A stretch of DNA of 29,093 nucleotides, from contig JBKJUK010000255.1 in the NCBI GenBank assembly GCA_046590705.1, positions 1-29,093 on the forward strand, in the 5' to 3' direction. Shown here one piece after another: positions 7,855-15,522 of this stretch (the stretch's first letter is position 1; each line of letters starts with the position of its first letter). This DNA comes from JBKJUK01 sp046590705. GTDB lineage: Bacteria; Acidobacteriota; Thermoanaerobaculia; Gp7-AA8. Made by a program: the position numbers and the translations under genes. The notes under the pieces were generated by a model that saw nothing but the letters and a program-made list of their open reading frames with translations, had not been told where the DNA came from and made no database searches.

Positions 7855-8100
7855 ATGTTGAAGATCCGTTTACGCCGTGGTGGTTCCAAGCATTCTCCCT
7901 TTTACCGAGTCGTCGTTTCTGACACGCTGCGTACCCCCAGCGCCTCAAATGTCGAGCAGCTCGGTTTCTACGACCCGAACAAAGAGCAGAGCGAGGCCAA
8001 GATCGACCGTGCCCGCGTGGACTTCTGGATCGGCAAAGGCGCACAGGTCTCCGAGACCGTTCGTTCGATCCTCAAGAAAACTCAAGTAGCCAGCAGCTGA
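7855..8100 (+). CDS. rpsP: 30S ribosomal protein S16 (bS16)
   Basis: The 81-residue protein begins MLKIRLRRGGSKHSPFYRVV, the highly conserved S16 N-terminus, and contains the family segment VEQLGFYDPN. The ATG is preceded by AAGGAG with about 9 nt spacing (7841-7846), which fixes the start. It is the first gene of the classic rpsP-rimM-trmD-rplS order. The khpA KH-domain gene that often sits between rpsP and rimM is absent here; only 56 bp separate them. Confidence 0.98.
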   Translation: MLKIRLRRGGSKHSPFYRVVVSDTLRTPSASNVEQLGFYDPNKEQSEAKIDRARVDFWIGKGAQVSETVRSILKKTQVASS

Positions 8101-8107
8101 TTGTGCT

Positions 8108-8134
8108 GACCCGCGCGCGCTGACGCGCCGGGTC
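8108..8134 (+). other. Strong GC hairpin between rpsP and rimM
   Basis: GACCCG pairs with CGGGTC, and an inner GCGCG pairs with CGCGC around a CTGA loop, with one bulged base. It is directly 3' of the rpsP stop codon. No T-run follows, so it is more likely an mRNA 3'-end stabiliser, processing site or partial attenuator than a full terminator. A longer GACCCG/CGGGTC pairing also occurs in the ffh-rpsP spacer (7778-7827 region). The function is inferred. Confidence 0.45.
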
Positions 8135-8156
8135 CGCGCGATCATCTTTCTGCAGT

Positions 8157-8771
8157 TTGAATCGCTCCATGCCCCGCCCCACACCCGAGTCAGATTCCAT
8201 CTCCTCTGAAGAGCTCATAGCCGTCGGGGTCGTGCGCAAGTCTCATGGTGTTCGTGGTGAGGCCAGCGTCGAGCCCTGGACCAACTCGCTTGATCGCTTC
8301 AGCGAACTCGAACAAATCACGCTCGTCTCTCCCGAGCGCGAGAACTCGCGCTCCATTCGCATCATCGCCTGCCGTAATCATGGCGAGCGCGCTCTGGTGA
8401 CGTTCGAGGGAATCACCTCGCCTGAAGCCGTCGGTGAACTTCGCAACTGGACCATTGAGATTCCTGCTGGTAAGGCTCGCGAACTCGATGAACATGAGTA
8501 TTTTCTGCACGACCTGGTCGGAGTCCGTGTCGAAGACACCGGTGGCGTCACCGTTGGGGTGGTCCGTTCGGTGAGCGAAGGTGGTGGCGGGATTCTGCTC
8601 TCCGTAGAGAAGAGCAAGGGTGGGACCTTCGATCTACCCTTCGCGGCTGCCATCTGTACGACCATCGATCTCGAAGCTGGAAGAATCGTCGCAAATCTCC
8701 CCGAGGGCATCATGAATCTGGACGATTACGACGACTCCGCTGCCGAGTCGCAGCCCGAAAAGCCGCAGTGA
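8157..8771 (+). CDS. rimM: Ribosome maturation factor RimM
   Basis: RimM assists 30S head assembly and 16S rRNA 3'-domain processing by binding S19. The 204-residue reading (170-180 is more typical) carries the family start ELIAVGVVRKSHGVRGEASV at 20-39 and the C-terminal PRC barrel (EYFLHDLVGVRV, then NLPEGIMNLDD). The start may be TTG at 8157 or, more likely, ATG at 8169, giving 200 residues; neither has a good Shine-Dalgarno sequence. The residues before position 20 and the acidic/glutamine tail after LDDYD are not conserved. The 3' end overlaps trmD by four bases (GTGA), implying translational coupling. Confidence 0.95.
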   Translation: MNRSMPRPTPESDSISSEELIAVGVVRKSHGVRGEASVEPWTNSLDRFSELEQITLVSPERENSRSIRIIACRNHGERALVTFEGITSPEAVGELRNWTIEIPAGKARELDEHEYFLHDLVGVRVEDTGGVTVGVVRSVSEGGGGILLSVEKSKGGTFDLPFAAAICTTIDLEAGRIVANLPEGIMNLDDYDDSAAESQPEKPQ

Positions 8772-9565
8772 CGCCGGTCGATCAGGAGCAGGCCGTTCCG
8801 CAGGGGGCTCCGCATCCTGCGCTGCGGATCGACATGGTCACCATCTTTCCTAAGATGTTCGAGGCCCTGCTCGGCGAAGGAGTGCTCGCTCGGGCGGTCA
8901 CCCAGAAGAAGCTTGATGTGCGCGTGTGGGACCTGCGCGAGTTTGCCACCGATCGCCACCGATCGACCGACGACGAAGCATATGGCGGAGGGGCAGGCAT
9001 GGTCATGCTCGCCGAACCGCTTTTCGCATGCCTCGACGCCATTAGAAGGACGAACTCTGAGCAGGCACCCTGGGTTGTCCTGCTCTCCCCGCAGGGCGGG
9101 CAGTTCGGACAGAAGCGGGCCGTCGAGTTAGCGGCAGCGAAGTGGATCGTGCTGCTTTGTGGCCGCTACGAAGGAATCGATGAGCGAGTACGACTCTCGG
9201 TGGTGAACGAAGAAATCTCGATCGGCGATTTCGTTGTGACCGGCGGAGAGCTTCCGGCCATGCTCATTGCCGACGCCGTCGCGCGTTTCATTCCGGGCGT
9301 GGTCGGCAACAGCGATTCGGTGCACAACGACTCATTCTCGGACGGCCTGCTCGACTACCCCCACTACACGCGCCCGGCCGAGATCCGAGGCCTGCGAGTT
9401 CCCGACGTTCTTCTCTCGGGTCATGCAGAGAAGATCCGTAAGTGGCGCAGGCTGGAGTCGCTCAGGAGCACCTGGATCAAGCGGCCCGATCTGCTGGAGC
9501 GGGTCACGCTGGATGCAGAGGGAAAGAAGTTGCTGTCGGAGATTACAGACCGGGACGAGAGCTGA
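8768..9565 (+). CDS. trmD: tRNA (guanine-N1-)-methyltransferase TrmD
   Basis: TrmD methylates G37 of tRNAs reading CNN codons, using S-adenosylmethionine, and prevents +1 frameshifting. The SPOUT trefoil-knot motifs are plain: SPQGG (107-111), LLCGRYEGIDERV (129-141) and SIGDFVVTGGELPAM (151-165), followed by RPAEIRG. The length is 265 because of about 19 extra residues before the usual beginning LRIDMVTIFP. The GTG at 8768 overlaps the rimM stop codon and is accepted for that reason. The gene is followed by an unusually long, repeat-filled 521-bp gap before rplS. Confidence 0.97.
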   Translation: MTPVDQEQAVPQGAPHPALRIDMVTIFPKMFEALLGEGVLARAVTQKKLDVRVWDLREFATDRHRSTDDEAYGGGAGMVMLAEPLFACLDAIRRTNSEQAPWVVLLSPQGGQFGQKRAVELAAAKWIVLLCGRYEGIDERVRLSVVNEEISIGDFVVTGGELPAMLIADAVARFIPGVVGNSDSVHNDSFSDGLLDYPHYTRPAEIRGLRVPDVLLSGHAEKIRKWRRLESLRSTWIKRPDLLERVTLDAEGKKLLSEITDRDES

Positions 9566-9738
9566 TGAACGCAGGCGTAGAACGTAGAACGACGAAGTAA
9601 GAAAGGCGCGATAACGCGGTGACGAGCCCCAACGTACAACCCGAGCCACGGGGCCGTGCCCTCGTGGCGACGACGAGAAAGAAACGTGAGCAAGTATAGG
9701 CCGGTCAGCCCCTCAGCCCCGGCGGGGCGACATCGCAC

Positions 9739-9948
9739 TAGCCCAGGCCGTCAGGCCTGGGGACAGGGCTTCGACGAACCCTTTGAGCCCCAGCGGGGCG
9801 GCATCGCGACGTTGAACTCTTTGATCACCGACCTCTTCGCTCTCTGTATAAACTTGAATCTCCGCCCACTTTGAAGGAACCTCGATGCCGCCCCGCTGGG
9901 GCTCGACGTCTCGAGGTGCCAGTGCCCCAGGCCTGACGGCCTGGGCTA
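9739..9948. repeat. Nested inverted repeat pair between trmD and rplS
   Basis: The outer arms 9739-9762 and 9925-9948 are perfect 24-bp inverted repeats; each is itself palindromic (GCCCAGGCC-GTCA-GGCCTGGG). The inner arms 9785-9806 and 9883-9904 are perfect 22-bp inverted repeats (core GAGCCCCAGCGGGGCGGCAT). A related GCCCCGGCGGGGCGACATCG occurs just outside at 9717-9736, and a degenerate GGGCCTCAGGCCC follows at 9959-9971. About 76 bp remain in the centre. No protein is encoded. Bases 9566-9738 show only a short direct repeat CGTAGAACGTAGAACG. Confidence 0.85.
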
Positions 9949-10086
9949 TAGAGATGCCGGGCCTCAGGCCCTGTACGACAGGCGAGAGCAGTTCCGCGAT
10001 CGGCAGGCCGGAGTTGCTAATTTTCACCAAATGAGCGATCCTGACAAGCTTTTCGCAACACGACTCAACTGAAAGTAGAGAACGCC

Positions 10087-10437
10087 ATGCCAGACATCAT
10101 GTCCATCGTAGAAGCCGCACAGATGCAGAAAGACGTCCCCGTCTTCACCTCGGGCGACACCATCAAAGTGCACGTTAAAGTAAAAGAAGGCGATAAAGAG
10201 CGCATTCAGATCTTCCAGGGACTCGTGATTTCCAGGAAGGGTGGCGGCTCGCGTCAGATGTTCACCGTCCGGAAGATGTCGGGTGGCGTGGGAGTCGAGA
10301 GAATGTTCCCGCTGTTCTCCCCGACCATCGACCGCATCGAGGTGGAACGTCATGGCCGTGTCCGTCGCGCAAAACTCTATTACCTCCGCGCCCTCCGCGG
10401 TAAAGCGGCTCGTATCGAAGAGAAGCGCAAAGGCTGA
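10087..10437 (+). CDS. rplS: 50S ribosomal protein L19 (bL19)
   Basis: The 116-residue protein has the conserved L19 path: [55 protein letters not shown] and [21 protein letters not shown]19 lies at the subunit interface. The start at 10087 is preceded by a weak AGAG. The gene is separated from trmD by 521 bp of repeats, so it probably has its own promoter, although none could be assigned. rnhB follows after 79 bp. Confidence 0.98.
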   Translation: MPDIMSIVEAAQMQKDVPVFTSGDTIKVHVKVKEGDKERIQIFQGLVISRKGGGSRQMFTVRKMSGGVGVERMFPLFSPTIDRIEVERHGRVRRAKLYYLRALRGKAARIEEKRKG

Positions 10438-10516
10438 GAACTCGCCTTACCGCAGCCCCTCGTACGAGACCAGACCACTAACGCTCCTGTTCGCGGAGCT
10501 TGCACGGCTCGCCGAA

Positions 10517-11122
10517 ATGTCGGCAGTCGAACGCAGGCTCCGCGAATATGGTTTTCGTTCAATCGCCGGAACGGACGAAGTAGGCCGCGGATGTCTGGCG
10601 GGCCCGGTCGTTGCCGCTGCGGTCATCCTCGACGGCAGCGACACGATCCTCGGAGTCGACGACTCGAAACTGCTCGATCACGATGACCGCACAGCGCTCT
10701 GCCGGATCATCATGCGACACGCCGTGGCTGTGGCCATTGGTGTGGTCGAACCCTGCACCATCGATCGAATCAACATTCTGCGCGCCAGCAAACTGGCCAT
10801 GAGTCATGCCGTCGAGGACCTCTCGGTAAGGCCCGACATGCTGCTGCTCGACGCCGTGACGGTCGAACATCTCGACATGCCGCAGATTCCACTCATCAAG
10901 GGCGATCGAAGAAGTATCACCATCGCCGCAGCGTCGGTGGTCGCGAAAGTCTACCGGGATCAGTTGATGGAGTCGTATGATGCGCTCTATCCCGAATTCG
11001 ATTTTGTAAACAACCGGGGTTATGCGACGGAGAGTCATGTGAGTGCGCTGAGGAAGCATGGCCCTACACCGATTCACCGTCGCTCGTTCGAGGGAGCAGG
11101 AAAGCCGCTGCTGTTTCAATAA
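10517..11122 (+). CDS. rnhB: Ribonuclease HII
   Basis: RNase HII cleaves RNA in RNA-DNA hybrids and starts removal of misincorporated ribonucleotides. The start at 10517 gives 201 residues beginning MSAVERRLREYGFRSIAGTD. The frame is open upstream into rplS, but that extension reads rplS in the wrong frame. The DEDD active site is visible: D20-E21 in GTDEVGRG, D112 in LLLDAVTV and D148 in VAKVYRD. Also conserved are CLAGPVVAAAVIL and the KGD near 128-130. The gene lies 79 bp after rplS and 9 bp before the TPR gene, consistent with one operon. Confidence 0.96.
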   Translation: MSAVERRLREYGFRSIAGTDEVGRGCLAGPVVAAAVILDGSDTILGVDDSKLLDHDDRTALCRIIMRHAVAVAIGVVEPCTIDRINILRASKLAMSHAVEDLSVRPDMLLLDAVTVEHLDMPQIPLIKGDRRSITIAAASVVAKVYRDQLMESYDALYPEFDFVNNRGYATESHVSALRKHGPTPIHRRSFEGAGKPLLFQ

Positions 11123-11131
11123 AGAGAGACG

Positions 11132-14023
11132 ATGGCTGTTCAAAGAGACAAGATCATTGCGAGCGCTGAAAAGCTCGTTGCGAAGGGGAAGATCGAGGGG
11201 GCGATTCGTGAGTACGAACGACTCCTCGAGGATAACCCCAATGACGTCAACACTCTGAACAGGATCGGAGATCTGTGGGTCCGCATCAACCGGAACGACG
11301 AAGCCGTCAAGGTCTTCGGAAAGATCGCCGAGCACTACTCCCGTGACGGCTTCTTCCTCAAAGCGATCGCCATCTTCAAGAAGATCAACAAGCTCGATCC
11401 CTCGAAGCTCGAGGTCTACGCCAAGCTCGCCGACCTGTACGCCAAACAGGGTCTGGCCATGGAAGCGAAGAGTCAGTACCAGGTGCTCGCCGATTACTAC
11501 CTCAAGCATAGTGACCCCGGGAACGCACTCGCTACGTACAGAAAGATTTCCGAACTCGATCCGAATTCGATCAATGTTCACGTCAAGCTGGCTGACCTCT
11601 ACTCGCAGAACAACCAGACCGCTGAAGCTCTGAAAGAGTACGACCGGGTCGGACGGCTTCTGCTCAAGCGGGGCATGCTCGACGAGGCCGTGCAGGTATT
11701 CAAAAAAGCCCTGAAGATCGATCCGAAGAACATCGATCTGGTGGAGTCGCTGGTCACGGCACTGCTCGAAGCAAAAGACAACGACAACGCCGCACAGATC
11801 CTGCAAACCGCCATCGACGCGAACGGAGATCTTCCACGGCTAGTGGCAATGCTCGGACGGACCCAGATTGCTCGTGGAGATGTCGCTGCGGGACGTTCGA
11901 CTCTGGAGCGGGGGTTGGCCGCGAATCCGGACGACCCTGCAGTCCGCGAGATGCTGGCCGATCTCAAACTACAGAGTTCCGATTCCGCTGGTGCTTTCGA
12001 AATGCTCTCGCCCGTCGCTACGGCTGCCGCCGCGCGAGGCGATCGCCAGGCCCTCGAACTGCTCAACAGAATCCTGCGGGTCGATCGAACGTTTCCACCG
12101 GCGCTCAAGCAGCTCGCCGAAACATACGGTCGCTTCAAGGAAGAAACCAACATTCTCGCGACCATGAATTCGCTTGCCGAGGCTTACATCGCCCGCGGTG
12201 AACATGAACAGGCGGCGGGTGTGGTGCGCGAACTCATCGCCAAAGAGCCTGACAATGCGCAGCATCGTGAGAAGCTGAACTTCATCCGTCAGAGTCTCGG
12301 AGGTTCCGAGCCGGAACCGGTGCAACTGCCCGTATCGGGCAGGACGCCGACGCTCGAGGTGGAATCCCCATCGATGCCTGAGATATCGCTCGAGCTCGAT
12401 GATTCTCCTGCCCTCGAACTCGACCTGAGCCTGGACGAACCTGCAGTCGAACCGCAGCGCGCCTCCTCTCTCCGGGCCGTGCCGCCACCTCCGGAACGAT
12501 CAGCCGGCGAGGCTGAACTCGACAGTGACGGAGACGAGGATATCGACTTCATCACCGAGCAGATGACGGAAGCCGAGGTGTTCGCTAAATATGGTCTGGC
12601 CGAAAAGGCCATCGAGCATCTCCGCACCGTCCTCGATCGTGCGCCACGGCATGCACCCGCCTTCGATCGCCTGTTGCGCATTCACCTCGAAGAGGGAAAT
12701 GATAGCGACGCTGTGGCGGTCGCCAATCAGTACATCGCACTGCTCGAATCGAAGAGTGATTACGTTCGGGTCGAAGCCGTACGCGCCGAGATGGTCACTC
12801 GCGGACTGATGAACGCAGGGCCGGCACGCAGACTGGAACCGGTCATCGAAGAGCTTCCCCCCCTCGATGAGCAGGAAGCCATCGAGATGCCTCTCGACCT
12901 GCAGCCCGAAATGGAACTGCCTCTCGAGTTTCCAGCCGCTGAACCAGAAGATGAACTCGAACTCGATCTCGACGATTTCAGTCCGACGGGAGGCACGTCA
13001 GAGTCGTTCGTCGAGCCGCTGCCCGAAGAAACTTTCCCGATCTCCATCGACGACATCGGCACAGCCGAGACGCTCGACCTCGACACCACCGAAGAGTCGA
13101 TCGTGGTCGAAAAGAATCTCGACATCAGCCACGAAGATTCGCTCTCGCTGGATGAGTTCGCGCCAGCGGCCGCTGCGGAGAAGCGTCCTACTGACGAAGA
13201 GTTGGCCGAAGTCGATTTTTACATCGAACAGGATTTGCTCGACGATGCCGAAACCAAACTGCTGCCGTTCGAGCAGGCTCACGGTCAAGACAGCAGGGTC
13301 CGGGACCGCAGGAACACACTCGATCAGCGCAGAGCCTCGGTGCCTGCGGCCGCGACAACGGAGCAGTCCGGCGCCTCCATCACCGCCGACGACATCGCCA
13401 ATGAGCTCATGTCGGCAATGCCGGGCGACGACTTCGACTACATCGCGCCATCAAAGCCTCCGGCTCAGACCGCAGCCGTCGCAGAAGAGAACCTCTTCGC
13501 CGATGAAGATGACTTCTTTGATCTCGCTGCTGAACTCGAACAGGAACTGCAGGATGACGCCGAGGAAATGGTGTCACTCTCCGAGGAAGAACAGTCTCTC
13601 GAAGAGATCTTCCGCGAGTTCAAGAAAGGCGTGGAATCGCAGCTCGACGCCGAAGACTACGACACCCATTACAACCTCGGGATCGCCTACAAGGAAATGG
13701 GCCTGGTCGACGAGGCCATCGGAGAGTTCCAGCTCGCGTCGAAGGATCCGAAACGCGTCATCGAATGTTGCTCGATGCTCGGCCTCTGCTTTCTCGAGAA
13801 AGGAATGCCACAGCTGGCCATCAAGTGGTACCGCAAAGGTCTGGAAGTCCCGGAGATCAACGAAGACGAACACATTGGTCTTCTCTACGACCTCGGATCC
13901 GCCCATGTGGAGGTTGGAGATACCGACACAGCCCATAAGGCTTTCATCGAGATCTACGGAATCCGGAGCAACTACCGCGACATCGCCAAGCGCATCAAAC
14001 AGCTCGAAGACTCCCGCGCCTGA
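11132..14023 (+). CDS. Large cytoplasmic TPR protein with acidic linker
   Basis: The protein has 963 residues. The start is supported by GAGAG about 8 nt upstream. Residues 1-390 form a run of TPR-like helical hairpins (for example AIREYERLLEDNPNDVNTLNRIGDL and AVQVFKKALKIDPKN). A very acidic, proline-containing linker follows at about 400-465. A second helical block is at about 468-545 (FITEQMTEAEVFAKYGLAEK), then another acidic low-complexity stretch to about 685, a short block near 688-730 (EVDFYIEQDLLDDAETKLL), and a C-terminal TPR domain at about 825-963 (THYNLGIAYKEMGLVDEAIG). There is no signal peptide or membrane segment, so a cytoplasmic scaffold is likely. The partner is unknown. 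It has 9-bp spacers to rnhB and to the TauE/SafE gene. Confidence 0.88.
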   Translation: MAVQRDKIIASAEKLVAKGKIEGAIREYERLLEDNPNDVNTLNRIGDLWVRINRNDEAVKVFGKIAEHYSRDGFFLKAIAIFKKINKLDPSKLEVYAKLADLYAKQGLAMEAKSQYQVLADYYLKHSDPGNALATYRKISELDPNSINVHVKLADLYSQNNQTAEALKEYDRVGRLLLKRGMLDEAVQVFKKALKIDPKNIDLVESLVTALLEAKDNDNAAQILQTAIDANGDLPRLVAMLGRTQIARGDVAAGRSTLERGLAANPDDPAVREMLADLKLQSSDSAGAFEMLSPVATAAAARGDRQALELLNRILRVDRTFPPALKQLAETYGRFKEETNILATMNSLAEAYIARGEHEQAAGVVRELIAKEPDNAQHREKLNFIRQSLGGSEPEPVQLPVSGRTPTLEVESPSMPEISLELDDSPALELDLSLDEPAVEPQRASSLRAVPPPPERSAGEAELDSDGDEDIDFITEQMTEAEVFAKYGLAEKAIEHLRTVLDRAPRHAPAFDRLLRIHLEEGNDSDAVAVANQYIALLESKSDYVRVEAVRAEMVTRGLMNAGPARRLEPVIEELPPLDEQEAIEMPLDLQPEMELPLEFPAAEPEDELELDLDDFSPTGGTSESFVEPLPEETFPISIDDIGTAETLDLDTTEESIVVEKNLDISHEDSLSLDEFAPAAAAEKRPTDEELAEVDFYIEQDLLDDAETKLLPFEQAHGQDSRVRDRRNTLDQRRASVPAAATTEQSGASITADDIANELMSAMPGDDFDYIAPSKPPAQTAAVAEENLFADEDDFFDLAAELEQELQDDAEEMVSLSEEEQSLEEIFREFKKGVESQLDAEDYDTHYNLGIAYKEMGLVDEAIGEFQLASKDPKRVIECCSMLGLCFLEKGMPQLAIKWYRKGLEVPEINEDEHIGLLYDLGSAHVEVGDTDTAHKAFIEIYGIRSNYRDIAKRIKQLEDSRA

Positions 14024-14032
14024 TCCGCGCGC

Positions 14033-14890
14033 ATGGATCTTTCAACTCTAGCCCTGCTCGTCTGCTCCGGATTCGCAGCAGGACTGATCGGATCGCTGCT
14101 CGGTCTGGGCGGTGGGATTCTCATCGTGCCGATCCTGGTACTGGTGATGAAAGTGCCGATGCACAACGCTGTCGCGACTTCCCTGCTCTGTGTCATCGCC
14201 ACATCGAGTGCGGCTGCATCCCGCAATCTCGTGAGTGGCGTGGCGAACTTCAGGCTCGGTATGCTGCTGGAAATCTTTACCGTCATGGGAGCTCTTCTGG
14301 GTGGGTTGATCGCTGGATTCCTTCCCGAGACTGCGCTGATTACGACCTTTGGCACACTCCTGCTGATCATGGCCCTTTCGATGTTTCGCAGCGGTAGTTC
14401 CGGAATCCGAGCCGACGATGCGGAGCTCTCACAGGAAAGCACGACTTGGTTTTCGAAAGGATTGCGGAGCAGTTTCTTCGATGTCGCGGAACAGCGTCAG
14501 ATTCTTTACCGCGTGAAACGTCTGCCCGTGGCAATGGGCGTGTCGAGCGTGGCGGGAGTGATCAGCGGCCTGCTCGGAGTGGGAGGAGGAATCATCAAGG
14601 TCCCGGTACTCAACGTCTTTTGCGGCGTTCCAATGAAAGCGGCTGCTGCAACTTCAAACTTCATGATCGGTGTGACGGCAGTGGCCAGTGCCTGGCTGTA
14701 TTACGGACGGGGAGAGATTCTTCCTCTCATCACTGCGGCGTCGGTCATCGGTGTCTTCGCAGGTTCACGCAGCGGCTCTCACCTGGCCGGCATCGTTCAG
14801 GCTCAATCGCTCAGACGACTCTTCGCGGTGGTCATGCTCATCGTCGCCGCGCAGATGTTTGCCAGAGCCGCGGGAGTGCTTCCCTATTGA
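14033..14890 (+). CDS. TauE/SafE family (DUF81) membrane transporter
   Basis: The 285-residue integral membrane protein has two homologous halves. Each begins with the family glycine motif: GLIGSLLGLGGGILIVPIL near 17-35 and GVISGLLGVGGGIIKVPVL near 178-197. Conserved MHNAVATSL and MKAAAATSNFMI segments follow. About eight transmembrane helices are expected. Family members export sulfite, sulfoacetate or related organosulfur anions, or import sulfur compounds; the substrate here cannot be told. A hydrophilic loop lies at about 120-160. The gene starts 9 bp after the TPR gene. A DUF1634 gene, the usual partner of this family, follows, but MITE copies separate the two. Confidence 0.9.
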   Translation: MDLSTLALLVCSGFAAGLIGSLLGLGGGILIVPILVLVMKVPMHNAVATSLLCVIATSSAAASRNLVSGVANFRLGMLLEIFTVMGALLGGLIAGFLPETALITTFGTLLLIMALSMFRSGSSGIRADDAELSQESTTWFSKGLRSSFFDVAEQRQILYRVKRLPVAMGVSSVAGVISGLLGVGGGIIKVPVLNVFCGVPMKAAAATSNFMIGVTAVASAWLYYGRGEILPLITAASVIGVFAGSRSGSHLAGIVQAQSLRRLFAVVMLIVAAQMFARAAGVLPY

Positions 14891-14897
14891 AAGCAAG

Positions 14898-15006
14898 CCC
14901 GTATTTCTCACACCCGATCGTTGCGAGACGGAGCGAAACCGTCGTGCAACGAAGCAGACAGGCCGCTATCCGGCTCCGCAGCAGAAGGAGTGTGAGAAAT
15001 GCTGGC
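14898..15006 (+). mobile_element. MITE-like element, copy 1 (internally deleted, degenerate ends)
   Basis: It starts GCCCGTATTTCTCACAC just after the TauE/SafE stop codon and ends AAGGAGTGTGAGAAATGCTGG. It shares about 70 bp with copies 2 and 3 (GAGCGAAACCGTCGTGCAAC and onward) in the same orientation. It lacks the central ~70 bp, and its terminal repeats have drifted. It is abutted by copy 2. Confidence 0.8.
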
Positions 15007-15007
15007 T

Positions 15008-15186
15008 GCCCGCATTTCTCACACTCCTTCATTGCGAGGCGGCGGAGAGTGGTCTGGATGCGAGGCGCACGGCGGTTTCGCGACGAGGTCATAGTCGACA
15101 CTATGTCGAGGAGCGAAACCGTCGTGCAACGAAGCAGACAGGCCGCTATCCGGCGTCGCAGCGGAAGGAGTGTGAGAAATGCGGGC
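15008..15186 (+). mobile_element. MITE-like element, copy 2 (full length)
   Basis: It has perfect 21-bp terminal inverted repeats (15009-15029 and 15165-15185), extendable by one base on each side. Beyond the termini the two halves are imperfectly complementary all the way to a central hairpin CATAGT-CGAC-ACTATG (15090-15105), so a transcript would fold into one ~85-bp stem. It encodes no protein. TA follows on the right side; the left side abuts copy 1. The right terminus carries AAGGAG and the ATG of the DUF1634 gene. Confidence 0.88.
15165..15181 (+). promoter_or_regulatory. MITE-supplied ribosome-binding site and start codon
   Basis: AAGGAG (15165-15170), an 8-nt spacer and ATG (15179-15181) all lie within the right terminal repeat of MITE copy 2. 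In a transcript that starts upstream, this stretch pairs perfectly with the left terminal repeat, so it could be hidden in the stem. The coding use is seen directly; the sequestration is inferred. Confidence 0.7.
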
Positions 15187-15508
15187 TAGCAGCCGCGCCA
15201 CCGCATGGATCCTCTCTGCAGGTGTGGTAGCCAGCTTCGTGCTGCTGCTGGCCGGTCTGATTCTCTCCATTGCTGGTGCTGACACTTCGCCGGCAGCCAT
15301 CCGTCCGTTCACGCTTTCAGCGCAGGAATCTTCTCTGGCGGTGATCCATCTAGGGGTTCTCATTCTGATGGCCACACCGCTCGCACGCGTCGTTAGTCTC
15401 TCGATCGAATTTCATCGAAAGAAAGAGAGATCTTTTCTGTTGATCTCGCTCGGTGTACTCTTTCTATTAATCATAAGTATCTACATAGGTCGCATCACGT
15501 TCCGTTGA
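15179..15508 (+). CDS. DUF1634 membrane protein, partner of TauE/SafE transporter
   Basis: The protein has 109 residues with three predicted membrane helices (about 9-31, 52-72 and 84-106). The central ILMATPLARVVSLSI and the following segment HRKKERSFLLISLGVLFLL match the DUF1634 pattern of a TPxxR motif after helix 2 and a charged loop before helix 3. DUF1634 genes commonly sit next to TauE/SafE transporters, and they do here. The start codon and Shine-Dalgarno sequence come from the right end of MITE copy 2, so the first three residues (M-R-A) are element-derived. Helix 1 starts at about residue 9, so the protein is not evidently truncated. Its molecular role is unknown. Confidence 0.8.
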   Translation: MRASSRATAWILSAGVVASFVLLLAGLILSIAGADTSPAAIRPFTLSAQESSLAVIHLGVLILMATPLARVVSLSIEFHRKKERSFLLISLGVLFLLIISIYIGRITFR

Positions 15509-15522
15509 GGAGTGGGGCAGTC

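Noticed and set aside
10241..10516. 92-residue extension of rnhB into rplS
   Set aside because: It reads the L19 gene in another frame, and the RNase HII family starts near 10517.
12867..14051. 394-residue frame inside the TPR gene
   Set aside because: It is Ser/Arg/Pro-rich, typical of an out-of-frame reading of an acidic GC-rich gene.
14891..15178. Structured spacer as a riboswitch for the sulfur transporter operon
   Set aside because: The structure is explained by inverted MITE copies, and no known riboswitch core was recognised.
14446..15189. 247-residue frame overlapping the transporter gene and MITE copies
   Set aside because: It is a shadow of the transporter gene followed by translated repeat sequence, with no family resemblance.
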